64,000 nucleotides of DNA from Brachycybe producta (taxonomy: Eukaryota > Arthropoda > Diplopoda > Playtdesmida > Andrognathidae), in the NCBI GenBank assembly GCA_036925085.1, contig JAUPFP010000017.1, positions 1,717,058 through 1,781,057 of the forward strand, written 5' to 3'. A program made the translations under genes and the position numbers. How positions within the stretch are numbered: the stretch's first letter is position 1; the number at the start of each line of letters is the position of its first letter. The notes below the pieces were generated by a model. It was not told the origin of the DNA. It was given only the letters and a program-made list of their open reading frames with translations, and made no database searches. Below, piece after piece: positions 1 through 11,973 of the stretch.

Positions 1-226
1 CACTGCCCATGCATCTAGGTCATCATCTTGTAAACAATTGTGAGAACAAAATTACAAAACAATATATAGAAAATTCTGTCACAGATGCAGTATGTAAAAT
101 AACCGAAAAGTAACATTGCATTGCTTTTTCTTCGTTTGCATATTTGCAGTGGCTACTTTTTTTAATAGACAAACTAATGTAATTATATAAATGATCTCTC
201 TCGAATGTAAAAATGCGGTGTGCAAC
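1..226. other. AT-rich DNA, nothing recognised
   Basis: No exon, RNA gene or repeat recognised. It leads straight into the first foldback copy. Confidence 0.5.
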
Positions 227-995
227 TTAAAAGGCTACATCGCAAAATTACTTTTGAAAAATCTCCGCAAAGAGCACTAGCATCGTTTTTCCATTGAGCG
301 CAAAGACAGTCGCGCGGCAATATGTTTATTTTTCATATTTAAAGTTGTCCAATATTAAGTTTTCAAAGTGCTATATGGTGCACCTTAAATATATGCTGAT
401 CGAGTGATAGAATGACAAAAAATTGGTAAGTGCGGTTCTATTTTTAAAAACTATTTCAAAATCGCGAATTTCTAACTCTTATGATAAACTCCATTGAGTA
501 CGCCTACGAGCTCGTAAGTAAAAAACATCCATTAAAATGCTCGTAAAAGTACATAAACATAATTTTAAAAAACCAGAAAAAAATCAGCACGTGCACCAAT
601 ATCTTGGCTTCACTGTGGTTTAATTGTGGGTTTTTAAAATTATTTTTAGGTATTCTTACGAGTATTTTAATGGATGTTTTTTTTTTGCTTACTGAATGAA
701 GTTTAACGTAAGAGTTAGAAATTCGCAATTTTGAAATAGTTTTTAAAAATAGAACCGCACTCACCAATTTTTTGTCATTCTATCACTCGATCAGCATATA
801 TTTATGGTGCACAGTGCACTTTGAAAACTTAATATTGGGCAACTTTAAATATGAAAAATAAACATTGCCGCGAGTGTGTATTTTAAAAATTAACATTTTG
901 TTCTTTAACATTGGATAAATGGGCTCAATAGAAAAACGATGCTAGCGCTCTTTGCGGAGATTTTTTGAAGTAATTTTTGTGTTGTAGCCTCTTAA
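227..995. mobile_element. TTAA foldback element, copy 1
   Basis: Two inverted arms of about 300 bp meet around 600. The left arm opens TTAAAAGGCTACATCGC and the right arm ends GTAGCCTCTTAA; both contain the family landmarks GCTAGCATCG, TTTAAAGTTGTCCAATA and GCTGATCGAGTGATAGA (or their complements). TTAA at both ends with unrelated flanks suits a TTAA target duplication, as in piggyBac, though the termini do not look like typical piggyBac. No protein is encoded. Confidence 0.85.
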
Positions 996-1750
996 CTAAG
1001 GCCGCGTTGACTTACTGAAATTATAATTTTTTTCTACAAATGAAACAAAAAAATATTTTGCTTCATACATTTGTCCATACTTTAAATGATATAATATGAA
1101 GAGGTTCATGTAATTATAAAACAAAACAAAAAATTTGCTTCTCTTGTATAATTTTAAAGGTAGAAATATATGATTGGCATTTTGGATATTTACATTCTAT
1201 AGTGAGGACATTGCCTTCTTTTTTTGATATACAAATACGAAAATACTAAGATCGTCAAAAATACTGTTTGTTTTATTCTGTCAAGTTTATTCTGAGGAAT
1301 TGTTCTTTTGCTGTCAATGACTTCTTCATTGCATGACATGATGACAATTGCGAAAATATTCCTCTGAAGCGTTCTAGGCCAGCATGCAGTTTGACTTGAT
1401 ATTAGAATGTATTTTGAATTTGGTAAATTACTTGACACGCAACCGTGAATGCATGTGGCAGAGGGACAAGAATGCAAAGTTATAGCAAGCAAAAATACAT
1501 TATTCAAACTGTTATGTTATTTAATTTGCTGTTCAGTAGAATATTTATTTCATCTTGTTTCCATATTATCATAACAATGATAACAGGCACCCTAATATAT
1601 TTTACAAGTTACTGCACAGCCTGAAAAAAAAAATATAGTGCTGCCATATGATGGATGTGGACCGTAAAATTTGCTGTATCGTGGTTTTTTTTTGTTTTCT
1701 CATAAATTACTCGCACAATTATTATCAATAAAATTGAATAAATATCAACT
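996..1750. other. AT-rich DNA, nothing recognised
   Basis: Contains a 105-codon minus-strand open stretch (1,190-1,507) of no recognised family. No repeat landmark was seen. Confidence 0.4.
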
Positions 1751-1989
1751 GATTACAAATCTCGTGCACCCCAAGGGTGCACAGTCACACACACACACAC
1801 ACTCCACCTTAGAAAAAGGACAGCTGGGTGGACTGGCCAACGAAGACCGGCACTAGTGGTCTGCAAGACTACTGACCACATGACGAAAGTGCGGGAATTT
1901 GCCAAAGATTCGGTCTTCCGATACCCTGATTCTCATGTTGTTACCGACACTAGATTTGCCAGCGACAGTGACTGACTCCCAGAGTTCAC

Positions 1990-2300
1990 CCTATCAGCCT
2001 CTGTCTCTCTCACTTGCCAGTGACAACTATATCACCTGAACCAAATGTTAAAACTCTTGATAACAGATCTATTAATCTCATCCTGGTGTACATTAAATCC
2101 TGGATGTTAACTCAAGGCTCTTGTTTACGTGTTATCCTGGAGGGGAAGGCGCCTCAGGGCCTAGTCTACCTCCTCATAAAGGTGGTGAAAAGGATCCTTC
2201 TCGTTAAGACTTTTGTACACCAGCTGGTGCAAGTGGCAAAGTACGTCTATCGACAGGCGGGCCGTAATACGGTAATTAATAATTGTATTTGCAACACCAC
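1990..2300. repeat. unclassified interspersed repeat, copy A
   Basis: Shares GGAGGGG..AAGG, GTCTACC, TTAAGACT.TTGTACAC and CTGGTG.AAGTGGC in the same order with 42,440-42,561. That second copy continues at 43,213 (GGACAGGCTG versus CGACAGGCGG here), on the far side of an inserted element. Class unknown. A (CA)n run lies just before it at 1,785-1,801. Confidence 0.5.
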
Positions 2301-2331
2301 CTTGGATTCCACTGTCATAGATTATGAAGTA

Positions 2332-2604
2332 CTAGTGGAGTAACCCGTCGTAAATGACGGGAGCATCGAGTTTAATTTTGTGTGAATGTCCTGTTCTCAT
2401 GAAGTAATTTGCCTTGTTCGCTTGCATTTTTTTATATAAGCAAATTAATATTGTTTGGGTTCTTGGGATCGGGAGAGCGCAACATAAAGTTGATCATGAG
2501 AAAAAACGGGTTCATTTAAATTTAAATAAATTCCGATGCTGCTTAAACGTTTTTGTCCTTGTTTGTACAGTGTTATACACAGACAAAGCTTAATAAATAT
2601 AAAA
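2332..2604 (-). mobile_element. Helitron-like element, short copy without internal MITE
   Basis: Read on the minus strand it ends in a hairpin, then CTAG followed by T. The + strand start is CTAGTGGAGTAACCCG with CCCGTCG/ATGACGGG arms. It also has the family's AAATTTAAATAAATTCCGAT and TTTTTGTCCTTGTTTGTACAG blocks and stops in AT-rich DNA. It lacks the palindromic MITE carried by other copies. Confidence 0.6.
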
Positions 2605-3289
2605 GTCTTCATGACAAAGTTCTACTTTTTGTTTAGTTTACGTTTTAAACAAGTTCCAAAATTACGCACTTTGATTTTCTACTTCTTTCTTCATGTTTTA
2701 AATTTTTTTTCTTGGATGGTAGTTGAAAGCAACAAAAAAAAACCTGTAACGGTGTCTTGAAAAACGTTTGCTTTTTTTTCATGTTGCTTTTGGCAACATT
2801 ATCATTGGGCTGCAGCAGTACTAGGGTAGTGTGAAAAAGCTTCTCTAGAAGGAGGCTTAGGTTTTTTTCTTCTTCTTCTTCTTTTTCCTTTCATTGTTTC
2901 TCAAGTTTTTGTAATAAACGTCGCCAAATATTTATTCTACAATGTTGTTCTCACCCTCCCATTTCTTTTCTTTTTTTCTTCTTCTTCTTCTTTTGTGTAT
3001 TTCTCGGGAGCTGTAATTTAATGCCGCTAATCATCTTAATGTTCACCTTAAAATGCAAACTCTAAAAAAACCACATAATTTTCTAATGGTTTTTATGTGT
3101 TGGGTGTGGAAATGTTGCTCCTATTTAGTGCCCTTTTTTTTCGCATGGTTTTCCAGTTTAAGAAAGTGTTTTTTTGTTTTTTGACAAATGCTTAATTTGC
3201 TGCAAAACAATTCAGCTTGATTACAACTAGCTTTTCTTACAGGAGTTCAGATGGTACTGCTTTATATTGACTTATAAAGTATGCCAAAT
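2605..3289. other. T-rich DNA with CTT runs, nothing recognised
   Basis: Long T and TTC runs (for example 2,867-2,890 and 2,967-2,995). No coding or repeat-family signal seen. Confidence 0.4.
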
Positions 3290-3645
3290 GTTTAACTCAG
3301 AGGCGTGCTGACCATCGGGCAGCTCTGGCAAATGCCAGAAGGGCAGGTATTTAACTGGGCCGTTTTTTTTTTTCAAAAATTATTTTCAGTCCAGTATAAA
3401 ATTAAAAAAGAGTGGGTTATTTGTTTCCATACAACTGTGACACAATAACAACAAACACCCGCCTACACAGTTACTGCGTGTATGTAGAAACAAGTGTTTT
3501 CAATATATTGAATCTGGAGTCAAGAGGAAATAATTGAAACTGAAACAAGTGTACTACTACAAACCCTTCTTATTCAGTAAAAAAATGGTTTATAAAATAA
3601 ATTATTCAAATGAATGACATTTGCTGTTGCAGATTTATTTAAAGA

Positions 3646-4160
3646 CTAGTGGGGTAACCCGTCATAAATGACGGGAGCAAAATTCACAGGCAATTGTGTC
3701 CTGCCTTAGAATTTCTTTTCCTCCGCCCTTTTATGACGTCAGACCAAGTAACAAACCAATTAGAAATTGATGACGTTCATAAAACAGCTGAGCAAAAGAA
3801 ATTCTAATGCAGGGCACAATTGCCTGTGATAATTTCTAGTTTAATTTTGCTACTATTATCCCCTCCCCTTTTTTATATTTGAAAGAGAGCGTTCTCTCTG
3901 GTGTGCGCATGCACGTCGTTTTTTCCTATTTTTACTCCTTTCATTTCAATTTCCGTCACCCCCTCCCACTTTTCTCTCTCTCCCCCTCTACACTTTTCAA
4001 CCTTTACCCCTCTCCAATTTAATATCAATGGGGTTCTTGGATGGGGAGTGTGCAACATATAGTTGGCCTTGAGAAGAAAAAAAAAGCAGTTCATTTATTC
4101 AAATTTATATAAATTCCGATGTTACTCACAGACACACAGACCTGGGATATTATATATAAT
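3646..4160 (-). mobile_element. Helitron-like element, MITE-bearing copy (inside hAT)
   Basis: Starts CTAGTGGGGTAACCCG after an A, with the CCCGTCAT AA ATGACGGG hairpin; on the minus strand this is a hairpin about 12 nt before CTAG|T, the Helitron 3' end pattern. The body carries the family's TCACCCCCTCCC and TATAAATTCCGA blocks. The 5' end is unclear in AT repeats near 4,150. Confidence 0.65.
3686..3827. mobile_element. palindromic 9-bp-TSD MITE nested in the Helitron-like element
   Basis: Inverted ends ACAGGCAATTGTG and CACAATTGCCTGT enclose TATGACGTCA and AATTAGAAATTGATGACG, a core shared with the free-standing MITEs at 5,753, 13,640 and 40,365. Flanks GCAAAATTC and GATAATTTC resemble a 9-bp duplication. 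Confidence 0.7.
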
Positions 4161-4399
4161 GAGGATAGAAAATGTGGGCCGGTATGTCTTTAAAATACCA
4201 AGGCAAAATTATTTTCCCAGCACGTCTCTGGTTTAACTGTATTGCTAATTGATGTCTGATATGATAACTTTATGCAGCCCTGTGTTATCAACTTGTTTTA
4301 TATTTTTTGGGGGGTTTGAAACTTTTTTTAAAAATCGTTTCTAGAAAAACAATCGAGCAAGGTTAATAAGTTGGATAAATAGGTTGATTAAATTTATTA

Positions 4400-4470
4400 C
4401 AGCTCAGTAGAACGTCGATTATCGGAACTAATGTCGGACATGACTAGTTCGTTAATCGAAAGTTCGTATG
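4400..4470. mobile_element. possible pogo/Tigger-like terminus
   Basis: CAGTAGAACGTCGATTATCG followed by GAACTAA resembles the inverted terminus of pogo-group Tc1/mariner elements. A matching second end was not found, so this is at most a fragment. Confidence 0.3.
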
Positions 4471-4475
4471 TACGA

Positions 4476-4600
4476 AGGTTTGGTTTGGTTGGGTTCGGTA
4501 TGGTATGGTTCGGTATGGTTTGGTATGGTTTGATGTGGTTTATTGGTATGGTTTGGTATGATTTATTGGTGTGGTTTATTGGTATCATTTGGTATGGATG
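4476..4600. repeat. TGGTATGGTT minisatellite
   Basis: Irregular tandem units of GGTATGGTT, GGTTTGGT and GGTTTATT. It directly follows the possible pogo-like terminus. Confidence 0.8.
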
Positions 4601-5752
4601 TGTGATAATATTTTATATACAGTATATTATACCTAGAATAGATAGTGTCTCGCAACTGTATCGCGACAGTCGCTAGACAATCCTTTACGTTGTCGCGTGG
4701 CTTTGTATCCCAGTGTGTACTGGGCTTTAACGAATACCACAATCGTACTCTTGTTTTGCTTTATCAAATGCACTCGGCATGAGTGGTAAAGATCCGATTA
4801 GTTTTTCTAATGCGATCTTAGAGATTTTTTAAACATGTTTTCTAAATTTTGTACCTAGGTTGTTGTCTTTGTAAGGTTTATCTGTGTAAGGGAGAATATT
4901 TCTGTTAGACATTCTGAAAAATTTGCAATCTTATCTCAAATATCAGTTCACCTTGAGAGTATAGAGAGCTCTGCATGGAGATAGTTACTTTTTAGGTCGG
5001 TTCCACATGATGCGTGCACTTACAGTATCACTAGGGCAAGGGACTTTCATTAATAATTACTGAACTTGTCATTGTATTTCGGTAGTTTGTGTTTTATGAG
5101 TTAAATATAAGCTTAACGTCATGTTTAGCTTAAAAAGTATGTTTCGTGTAATTACCGAAATTGATCAGCTCTACCGAAAATTCACAATTTAACTGAAAAG
5201 TTAAGTTTGAAATTAAGCTTGACCCTTTTTGTCCAAATTGACATATTAACTTTATTTGGTCAGGATCTGAATAGGTAATTTTCTGTTTTTTTGCTGGGTG
5301 TCTCCAAAGTCTTGTTGTTTCTTATTCTAACCTAAATCTTCTCAAGACTATGCACATCATAATAAATATGGGTTTTATACAGGGTGTTCAAAAACACATT
5401 TTATCATCCAAAAGTTTTTCTCTTCTACATTCATTCTGCTTGTTTTGGTTTTTCCATTTATGCCTGTGATTATGTTATGTGTCTTTTAGGGGTGCCTATT
5501 TTGACACCTAACATAACCACTTAAATTTGATGTTTTTTTTTTGTAACCGTTCTACCGACAGAAATTAAACCTTTTAATAAACGAAAATTTCCGACCTCCT
5601 ACCTATCACAATAGTATTGTGAGCTCTTTGTAATTTGTATACATGTATATGGTTCTTGCATAGAAACGCTCTATTCAAGAAGTGCTGCTGGAACCTTAGA
5701 CCATTACTCTCTCCGGGACTAGAAACTATGAAAATTGATTGTTGATATATAG
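4601..5752. other. no recognised feature
   Basis: AT-rich, no repeat-family landmark or coding signal seen. Confidence 0.4.
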
Positions 5753-5959
5753 ACAGGCAATTAGAAATGGGGACAAACAGAAGTTGTCTCCGCCCTTTTT
5801 ATGACGAACGGCAACTTCTAATTGGTTTGTTGTATGATTCGACGTTGAAAAGGGGCGGAGCATGTGACGTCAGACTACATAACCAACCAATTAGAAGTTG
5901 CCGGTCGTCATAAAAAGGGCGGAGCCAACTTCTGTTTGTCCCGATTTCTAATTGTCTGT
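5753..5959. mobile_element. palindromic 9-bp-TSD MITE, free copy 1
   Basis: ACAGGCAATTAGAAATGGGG at the left is mirrored by CCCGATTTCTAATTGTCTGT at the right, and the inner arms (CTCCGCCCTTTTTATGACG and its complement) pair as well, so nearly all 207 bp can fold. Flanks are AT-rich (GATATATAG and ATATATTTA) and the duplication is not clean in this copy. Confidence 0.8.
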
Positions 5960-6960
5960 ATATATTTAGTGGTGAAAGCAGCATCGGCAGCGTCACTTTA
6001 GTGGGAAAAGGTTGTATTATAATTATGCCTGGCAGGATGAAAGATTAGGGGGGGACGCTTGCACTTACAGGCTTTCACAATGGCGTGTAGAAAGGAAATG
6101 GAGAATAGTTGTTATAAATACCATACAAACAATGCTTGGATGCCATCTTCGTTCGCCAGAAACTTCCCATCATGTTAATGCAAAACAAACATACTAGATG
6201 GCGCTAAATGCTTATAGTTGAGAATAAGGTCACCAGAAGGCGCTGTTGTAGTTTCACCAGGTTATAATGAGAAATCCATCGCCATTTTTAAACACATTAT
6301 TATGAGTTTGCCAGTCCCTGAGAGTAATGGGTTTAAAGCTTGAACTATGTTAGGAATTTTATACAAATGTGACGAAATGCAAGCATCGTGTGGAAACGGC
6401 TTTATGAATGTTATTTTTTTTTTTGTTTGCCTGCATGGCGTGTGTTCATAGCTGATTTTAATTCCCAAAAGTGTACCCTTCAATCTTTCTTTTTTCCCTT
6501 GCTATTTTATGAACACTATCAACTTTTAGCATTGTCTTTTGAGTATGATGTTTATTCTATGGATTTTCTAGTGCATGCATTTGCGTATATATATATAAAG
6601 CTTTTTCGCATCTTTTATTCTAAAGGGATGAAAAAGAGGGAAGAGAGACATAGTAGGAAGGTGAGTTGACAATTGGTTGAGATTTGATTTTATATTTTGC
6701 ATTGCAACTATAGGTCTTGCCTTCTGTTCCTTTTTGTCGGATCTGAAATCTTCCCCGCCCCCCCCAAAAAAAACTATACATAGGGATGCTTGGTGTTTTC
6801 TGGTGTTTTGTTTTTGCAAAGTTCTGAAGAAATCTTGTGACGTGCAATTTCGTCAATTGCTAGTGTCATCATGATTAACTGCCAAAAACTTTTATGCAAA
6901 GAAAAAGTCAAGAATGTATGCAAAGGTTTTTTTTTTTCTTCTTCTTTCTTCTTCTTCTTC
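5960..6960. other. no recognised feature; CTT runs
   Basis: Several short open stretches of low complexity. A (TTC)n run lies at 6,930-6,962. Confidence 0.4.
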
Positions 6961-6964
6961 TTAA

Positions 6965-7270
6965 GCCGCTATTACACTAGCAACTTTTGCAAGTTGCAAA
7001 TTTGCACATGCAATAAAATGTGCAATGTGACATGCAACTTCAATGTTTATAGTGTAATATGACATGGAACTTGATAAAACTTTCCTTTTAACTAGTGACA
7101 AACTCAAGTCTCTTTGAGTTGGAACAGGTTCAACTTTGAGAGACTTTTCAAGTAAACTTTCTCGCAAACAACCAATCAGGCCGTTTGCCGGAAATGACAT
7201 CAGAACTTTGAATGAATTTCTGGCTTCCAAAAAATGCCAAATGAAGTAAATTTACACTACTGATTAGGGC
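6965..7270. mobile_element. left part of a GCCGCTATTACACTAG element
   Basis: Opens GCCGCTATTACACTAGCAAC and follows the same sequence as the complete copy at 52,175-52,815 through ACCAATCAGGCCGTTTGC, then stops. The right end is missing. Confidence 0.65.
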
Positions 7271-7282
7271 AAATATCCCCAC

Positions 7283-7389
7283 ACACCTATTTATAATGAA
7301 GTATTTGAATAAAATAGTTAAATAATTTTAGTAGCAAAATTAAACTAGAATATGGCTCCTCTCAATTATGACGGGTTTACCCCACTAGT
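7283..7389 (+). mobile_element. Helitron-like 3' end fragment, + orientation
   Basis: AAATTAAACTAGAAT, a degraded hairpin, GACGGGTTTACCCCACTAG and then T. The internal MITE is absent, so this copy shows the empty site. Confidence 0.55.
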
Positions 7390-8370
7390 TTTAAAATATG
7401 TAAGAAATCTTATCTTAAAAAGAAATGAACTCTCAAATAATCCATATGTACATTTTTTTTTTGAAGCTCGACTGTATAGTTTTTGACGGGGGGGGGGGAG
7501 AGAAGGTTGGGGGTGGGGGGGGGGGGTGAAGTTTGTAACCATGACAACAGGAAGCTGTTTGGGGATAAATTTGCGAGAAACTTCTTAGCTGCAATGCATC
7601 CGTTGAAATGGTCTCTTTTTTTTTTTCTTCTTTCTTTTTCTTGTCATTACCAAGTGCAATATGGGTTATATTTAAGATGGAAGGAAAGAGAGGCGGAAGT
7701 TTGCTATCTCTCTGGTGTATTCATTGGTGTTGCTCCCAGTGTGAGGTTTGATAAGATTGTGCAATGTGTGTGTCTCTCTCTATCTCTCTCTTGTTGGTGG
7801 AGCTTTGTGGATGGGGTTAATTTGATGAAACCAAAAACCTACAATGATGCTTAATGGTGTTTCAAGTTTAAACATCCCTCAAAATTAATTTCTTATTTGA
7901 GAATTCATTTTATGTGAAAAGATAATTTTGTGCAACAAATGAAGAGAGATAAAAACAGATTTCCTTTTTTTTTAAATTGTTCTAGTCATTTTGATACAGA
8001 TTTTTAAACACATCTGGCAGATTCTATATATAGATGAATAGGAAAAGCGCGTTAGGTCGATGCTAGCGCCAATATCAGTTGAGTGTTAGTTGTAGTAAAT
8101 TTGAGACTGGCCGTTGGCGATAGCTTTGGTCAATTTGAATTTGGCCAATAGGAACGCAGTGTTTTTTTTTTTGCAGTATATAAAACCTCGCTCTTCAGAA
8201 TCAATAGAATTCTAAACAGAATAATACTAAAGCCGCTTTTCGCTTGGAATTTTCGAGAGGAGGTGAGGGGCAACTCTCTTTCTCTCTCTCTCTCATGGCA
8301 AATAGGTGTCGCTGTCCACTAGAGAGACCACTTGAGTGACCATCACCACACAAGCAGCGTAACCTGAGGC
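7390..8370. other. no recognised gene; G-runs and CT repeat
   Basis: G-rich tract at 7,487-7,526, (TC)n at 8,277-8,294. A 123-codon open stretch at 7,483-7,854 starts inside the G tract and has no family resemblance. Confidence 0.4.
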
Positions 8371-9137
8371 CCGTTTCACAAAACTGAACTAAAAGTCTTG
8401 TCAGTAACAATTGTACATTACAAGTAGGCTTGTCTTGCCACCTTTCCTTCTTTGTGCAGGACAGTCCTTCATTCGGAAGAAATGTCCTCCGACCAAGACC
8501 CGTGCTCCACGAAGGCAAACATGTCCTCCACACAATAAATTTTATAAAAACTTAAATACGTTCGTTCAGGACGGTCCTCACCGGAGGACATTTCTTCCGA
8601 ATTGAGCACTGTCCTCCACAGATGGCAAGCCTATTTGCAAGTTCTTGTAATCACAACTTGTTGGTTATGGGTTTTTCACGAACATTTGTACACAAAAGTA
8701 CAAGTCTTGTATCAATAAGATTGTTGATTCTACAATTGTAGATCACAAGTTGTTGGGAACAAGTGCATTTGGACTTGTATGTGACAAGTGTAGTTAACAA
8801 AACGTGTCAATATTTGTGTTTAATTCCATAGTGTCAAAAATGTTTAAAAGTGTTGCATTAACAAATACAGTGTGTGTATTTTAAAAGAAATACGACATGC
8901 CGGTAGTAAGGACATTCTGTTTAATTTCAAAACACTTGTAAAATAATCTATACCTGCGTTTTGAGTTAGGTTACTTAGGTAGAAATTTTTTTGGCTGGTA
9001 ACAAGTGTCAGTAACAAGTTTGTAACTATAATTGTTAGTTACAAGTGATTTTTTTGCAGTTTACAAGTAATTTACTTGTAAACTTGTAAAAATCCACATG
9101 TAATTACAAGTGTAAACTTGTACTTTTTGTAAAATGC
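8371..9137. mobile_element. inverted-repeat element rich in ACAAGT, with a nested element
   Basis: The left end CCGTTTCACAAAACTGAACT and the right end (complement reads AGCATTTTACAAAAAGTACA) are diverged inverted repeats. The body is full of ACTTGTA/TACAAGT motifs. A second inverted-repeat element (8,425-8,643) sits inside. Confidence 0.5.
8425..8643. mobile_element. nested inverted-repeat element (TAGGCTTG ends)
   Basis: TAGGCTTGTCTTGCCA on the left pairs with TGGCAAGCCTA on the right. Inside, AGGACAGTCC..TTCGGAAGAAATGTCCTCC is mirrored by GGAGGACATTTCTTCCGAA. Confidence 0.6.
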
Positions 9138-10218
9138 TAATAAGTAGATATTTTACAAATTAAAAATCGACATGTCGAGATTAAAGGAGAAATTTCGCAT
9201 GTCCTTTACAGGGCTCTGTAAGTATGAGAAGTTTATAGTAAAGCATTCAAAAACTCAGATGATGTCAAGATTTTTTTGAGATCTTGAGATGACTTATATA
9301 CAAGTAAGTTGTAAGTAGCCCAATAGTTTGAGCCATTATCTTTATTACGACCTCAAGTAAACTGCTGTATCACCCCCTATTTTTACCCCCCCCCCCCCCC
9401 CATCCATCACCCCTTTTTAACTCCTCGGGAAGTTTTTTCTTTGACAAAAAACCCTGCAGTTTCTTTTTCTTGTTGTTTGTTACTCGCATTTGTTTTTAGT
9501 CTTAAAACATGGTTTTAAATCATCTCCGGATGTCACATGTTTATTTCCAAATGCTTGTTGTTTTATTTAGCCTGAAAATAGCTAATTCTTCCACAACTGC
9601 TCACCCCCTCCCCCCTATTCTTCAAACACTCCCCAAACTTAGAAGTTTCTTGGGGAAGAATGTCTCAGAAAACCATCTTTTTTTGGACATGCTGTGGCAT
9701 TGCAGATGGCCACCATGAGGTGTTTTAACCTCAATTTTCTTTCATGTCTTGAACTTGAATGGGCATTTTGTGGTTACATATTTTTTTTTACATCCAATGG
9801 GTTCATTTCTTTAGTATTAGTTTCTTTTGTTTTAAATTGTCAATCGGAATTTTGGCATTTGCTAACACAGGATGTGATTGAACACCACATATTATGAGTA
9901 GAACGCAGATTGATGGGGTTTTTTTGGGGGGGGGAGGTACTAAAAACAAATCTGGTCAACATGTGGGTCTCTAATGGGCTTTTTTTTCTGTATAATTGGG
10001 CTACGGAACTTCCGGTGTCTTATATGAAGGGGGACTAAATCCAAATGTGTTTTTTTTGTGTGATCAATAGCTGCTGTGTTCCATCTCACACGATTCCATC
10101 TCAAACGAATTCAGTTTCTCACAACAATGAAGGTTGGAGGTGGAGACTTGCAACAGTGTCTTAGCTACGAATAAAATTTTATTTCGAAGTTTCTTGATTA
10201 ATAATTATTATTGCTTAA
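9138..10218. other. no recognised gene; C-run
   Basis: ATCGACATGTCGAGATTAAA at 9,166-9,185 resembles the unit repeated in intron 3 near 51,600. A poly-C tract lies at 9,387-9,402. No exon recognised. Confidence 0.4.
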
Positions 10219-10765
10219 CTAGTGGGGTAACCCGTCATAAATGACGGGAGCAAAATTCACAGGCAATTGTGCCCAGCATTAGAATTTCTTTTCCTCTGCC
10301 CTTTTATGACGTCAGACCAAGTAACAAACCAATTAGAAATTGATGACGTTCATAATGCTGGGCACAGTTGCCCGTGATAAATTCTAGTTCAATTTTGCTG
10401 CTACTATTATCCCCTCCCCTTTTTTATATTTGAAAGAGAAAATGAGCTTTTCATTTTCTCTGGTGCGCTCATGCGCGTCGTTTGTTCCTTTTTTACTCCT
10501 TTCATTTCAATTTCAGTCACCCCCTCCCACTTTTCCCCCTCCACGTTTCTCTCCCCCCTCCTTCTACACTTTCCAACCTTTTCCCCTCTCCAGTTTAATA
10601 TCATGGGGTTCTTGGATGGGGAGTGTGCAACATATAGTTGACCTTAAGAAAAAAAGGGGTTCATTTATCCTTTTAAATTTATATAAATTCCGACGTGTTT
10701 CAAGGTTTTTGTCCTTGTTTGTACAGCGTTAATCACACGCAGACCTGGCTTAATATATTTATAAT
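10219..10765 (-). mobile_element. Helitron-like element, MITE-bearing copy
   Basis: Starts CTAGTGGGGTAACCCG after an A, with the CCCGTCAT/ATGACGGG hairpin; the nested MITE is at 10,259-10,375 (inner right part shortened). It ends through GTTTGTACAGCGTTAATC and GACCTGGCTTAATATA into AT-rich DNA. Confidence 0.65.
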
Positions 10766-11205
10766 AATTTGTAAGAAAACTAGAAAAAAAAATACATATT
10801 TAGTAAAAGCACTTTTTTGAGACCAGATAAGACTATGCTAGATAATAGCTTTGACCTTTAAATGCTAACCTCTAACTAGGTTCTTATAGCGCCGGCGCCA
10901 AAAACCTAGCAAAGCCACTGTATACTTTAGCAGTGCGTTTACGTAATGAGGTTAGAATATAATAGTTTGGTCTGCGATCCGAAACACCGACACGCTGGGC
11001 CCGGTATGGGGTGGGAGTAAAGCACATTTTTTCTCATTAGTAAGTATAGAATGTTAATTTGGTCTTCGGCGCAAAGCAAGCACACTTGGTATAAGCCTAC
11101 TCAATAATCCCCTAATAGCTAGCCTCTATCTCCAACCCACATCGTCTTCTGAGATAGGTTCCAGTGACAGGGAATCGTGCCAGATGGGTACAGCCCATTA
11201 GCCGG
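10766..11205. other. no recognised feature
   Basis: No coding or family repeat signal seen. Confidence 0.4.
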
Positions 11206-11207
11206 CT

Positions 11208-11254
11208 CTTCTCTCTCCTTAATTCTTTCTTTCTTTCTCTCTCCCTCTTTCTCG

Positions 11255-11290
<36 letters not shown>

Positions 11291-11365
11291 TTCTCTCTTT
11301 ATCGCTTTCATTCTCTCTCACTCTCTTTCTCTCTCTATTTCTCTCTCACACTCACTCTCACTACA
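11208..11365. repeat. CT-rich microsatellite
   Basis: Mixed (TC)n, (TTTC)n and CACTCT runs. It produces long low-complexity open frames on both strands that are not genes. Confidence 0.9.
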
Positions 11366-11973
11366 CCTTCTCATAATAGAATAAAACACGTGTAACAAGC
11401 TCTCGTGACTAGAGTGGGATCTATTTTTTTTTTGTATCAAATGTTCTAAAGAATAATAATAATTACCCAATTTAACAACATTTCAAGGTGGGCTTATTGA
11501 AATACAGCTCGTTTATTTTTTTTTAATAGGGGGTTATTATTATCATCATCATAATATACTTCCCTTAACTCATAAACATTATGACTAATGTTAATTAAGA
11601 AACATATAGGGAGGGGAAGGGGCTATAGGTTTATTATACCTCCTGCAATGTTTCTAGTTAGTTTTCATTGCATGTGCATGTGTGTGTGTGTGTGGGGGGG
11701 GGGGGTAACCGGGGGTTATAAGATTTATTATTATAAAAACATCCTCATTGTATTTATAGACAGTAGATACAATTTAAACAAAAGGAAAAAGCAGGTGAAG
11801 AAGGTGGCTTTTTGCCGTGAACTTAATGAAACACAAATGAAAGCTGTTTATTCTTTAAAAACCGTTTTGGATCAAAATTTTGAAAAAATAAAGGAGTTTA
11901 TAAGGACCCAATGCGTATTGTTGGACTTATATTTGTGTGGTCTCTTCAGTTTTAGCACGTGTTTCTCGTACTG
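11366..11973. other. no recognised gene; (TG)n and G-run
   Basis: (TG)n into poly-G at 11,671-11,705. An open stretch at 11,588-12,037 runs through this tract into the next element and is not supported as coding. Confidence 0.4.

Larger units (their letters stand above)
3298..4230. mobile_element. hAT-like element with perfect 8-bp duplication, hosting a Helitron-like copy
   Basis: GTTTAACT at 3,290-3,297 is repeated exactly at 4,231-4,238. The termini are inverted: CAGAGGCGTGCTG on the left and CAGCACGTCTCTG on the right. CAG-G starts and 8-bp target duplications are the hAT hallmark. A Helitron-like element occupies 3,646 to about 4,160 inside it. No transposase remains. Confidence 0.85.

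Noticed and set aside
1190-1507. 105-codon minus-strand open stretch of ordinary composition
   Set aside because: No recognisable family and no clear splice sites; left unannotated although it is one of the more complex open stretches in the first 10 kb.
8201-8605. Open stretches on both strands containing CPP and SCTKK motifs
   Set aside because: They sit in a nested inverted-repeat element with mirrored sequence, which explains the paired open frames.
11164-11395. Ser/Leu- and Arg/Glu-rich open frames
   Set aside because: Translation of a (CT)n/(GA)n microsatellite.
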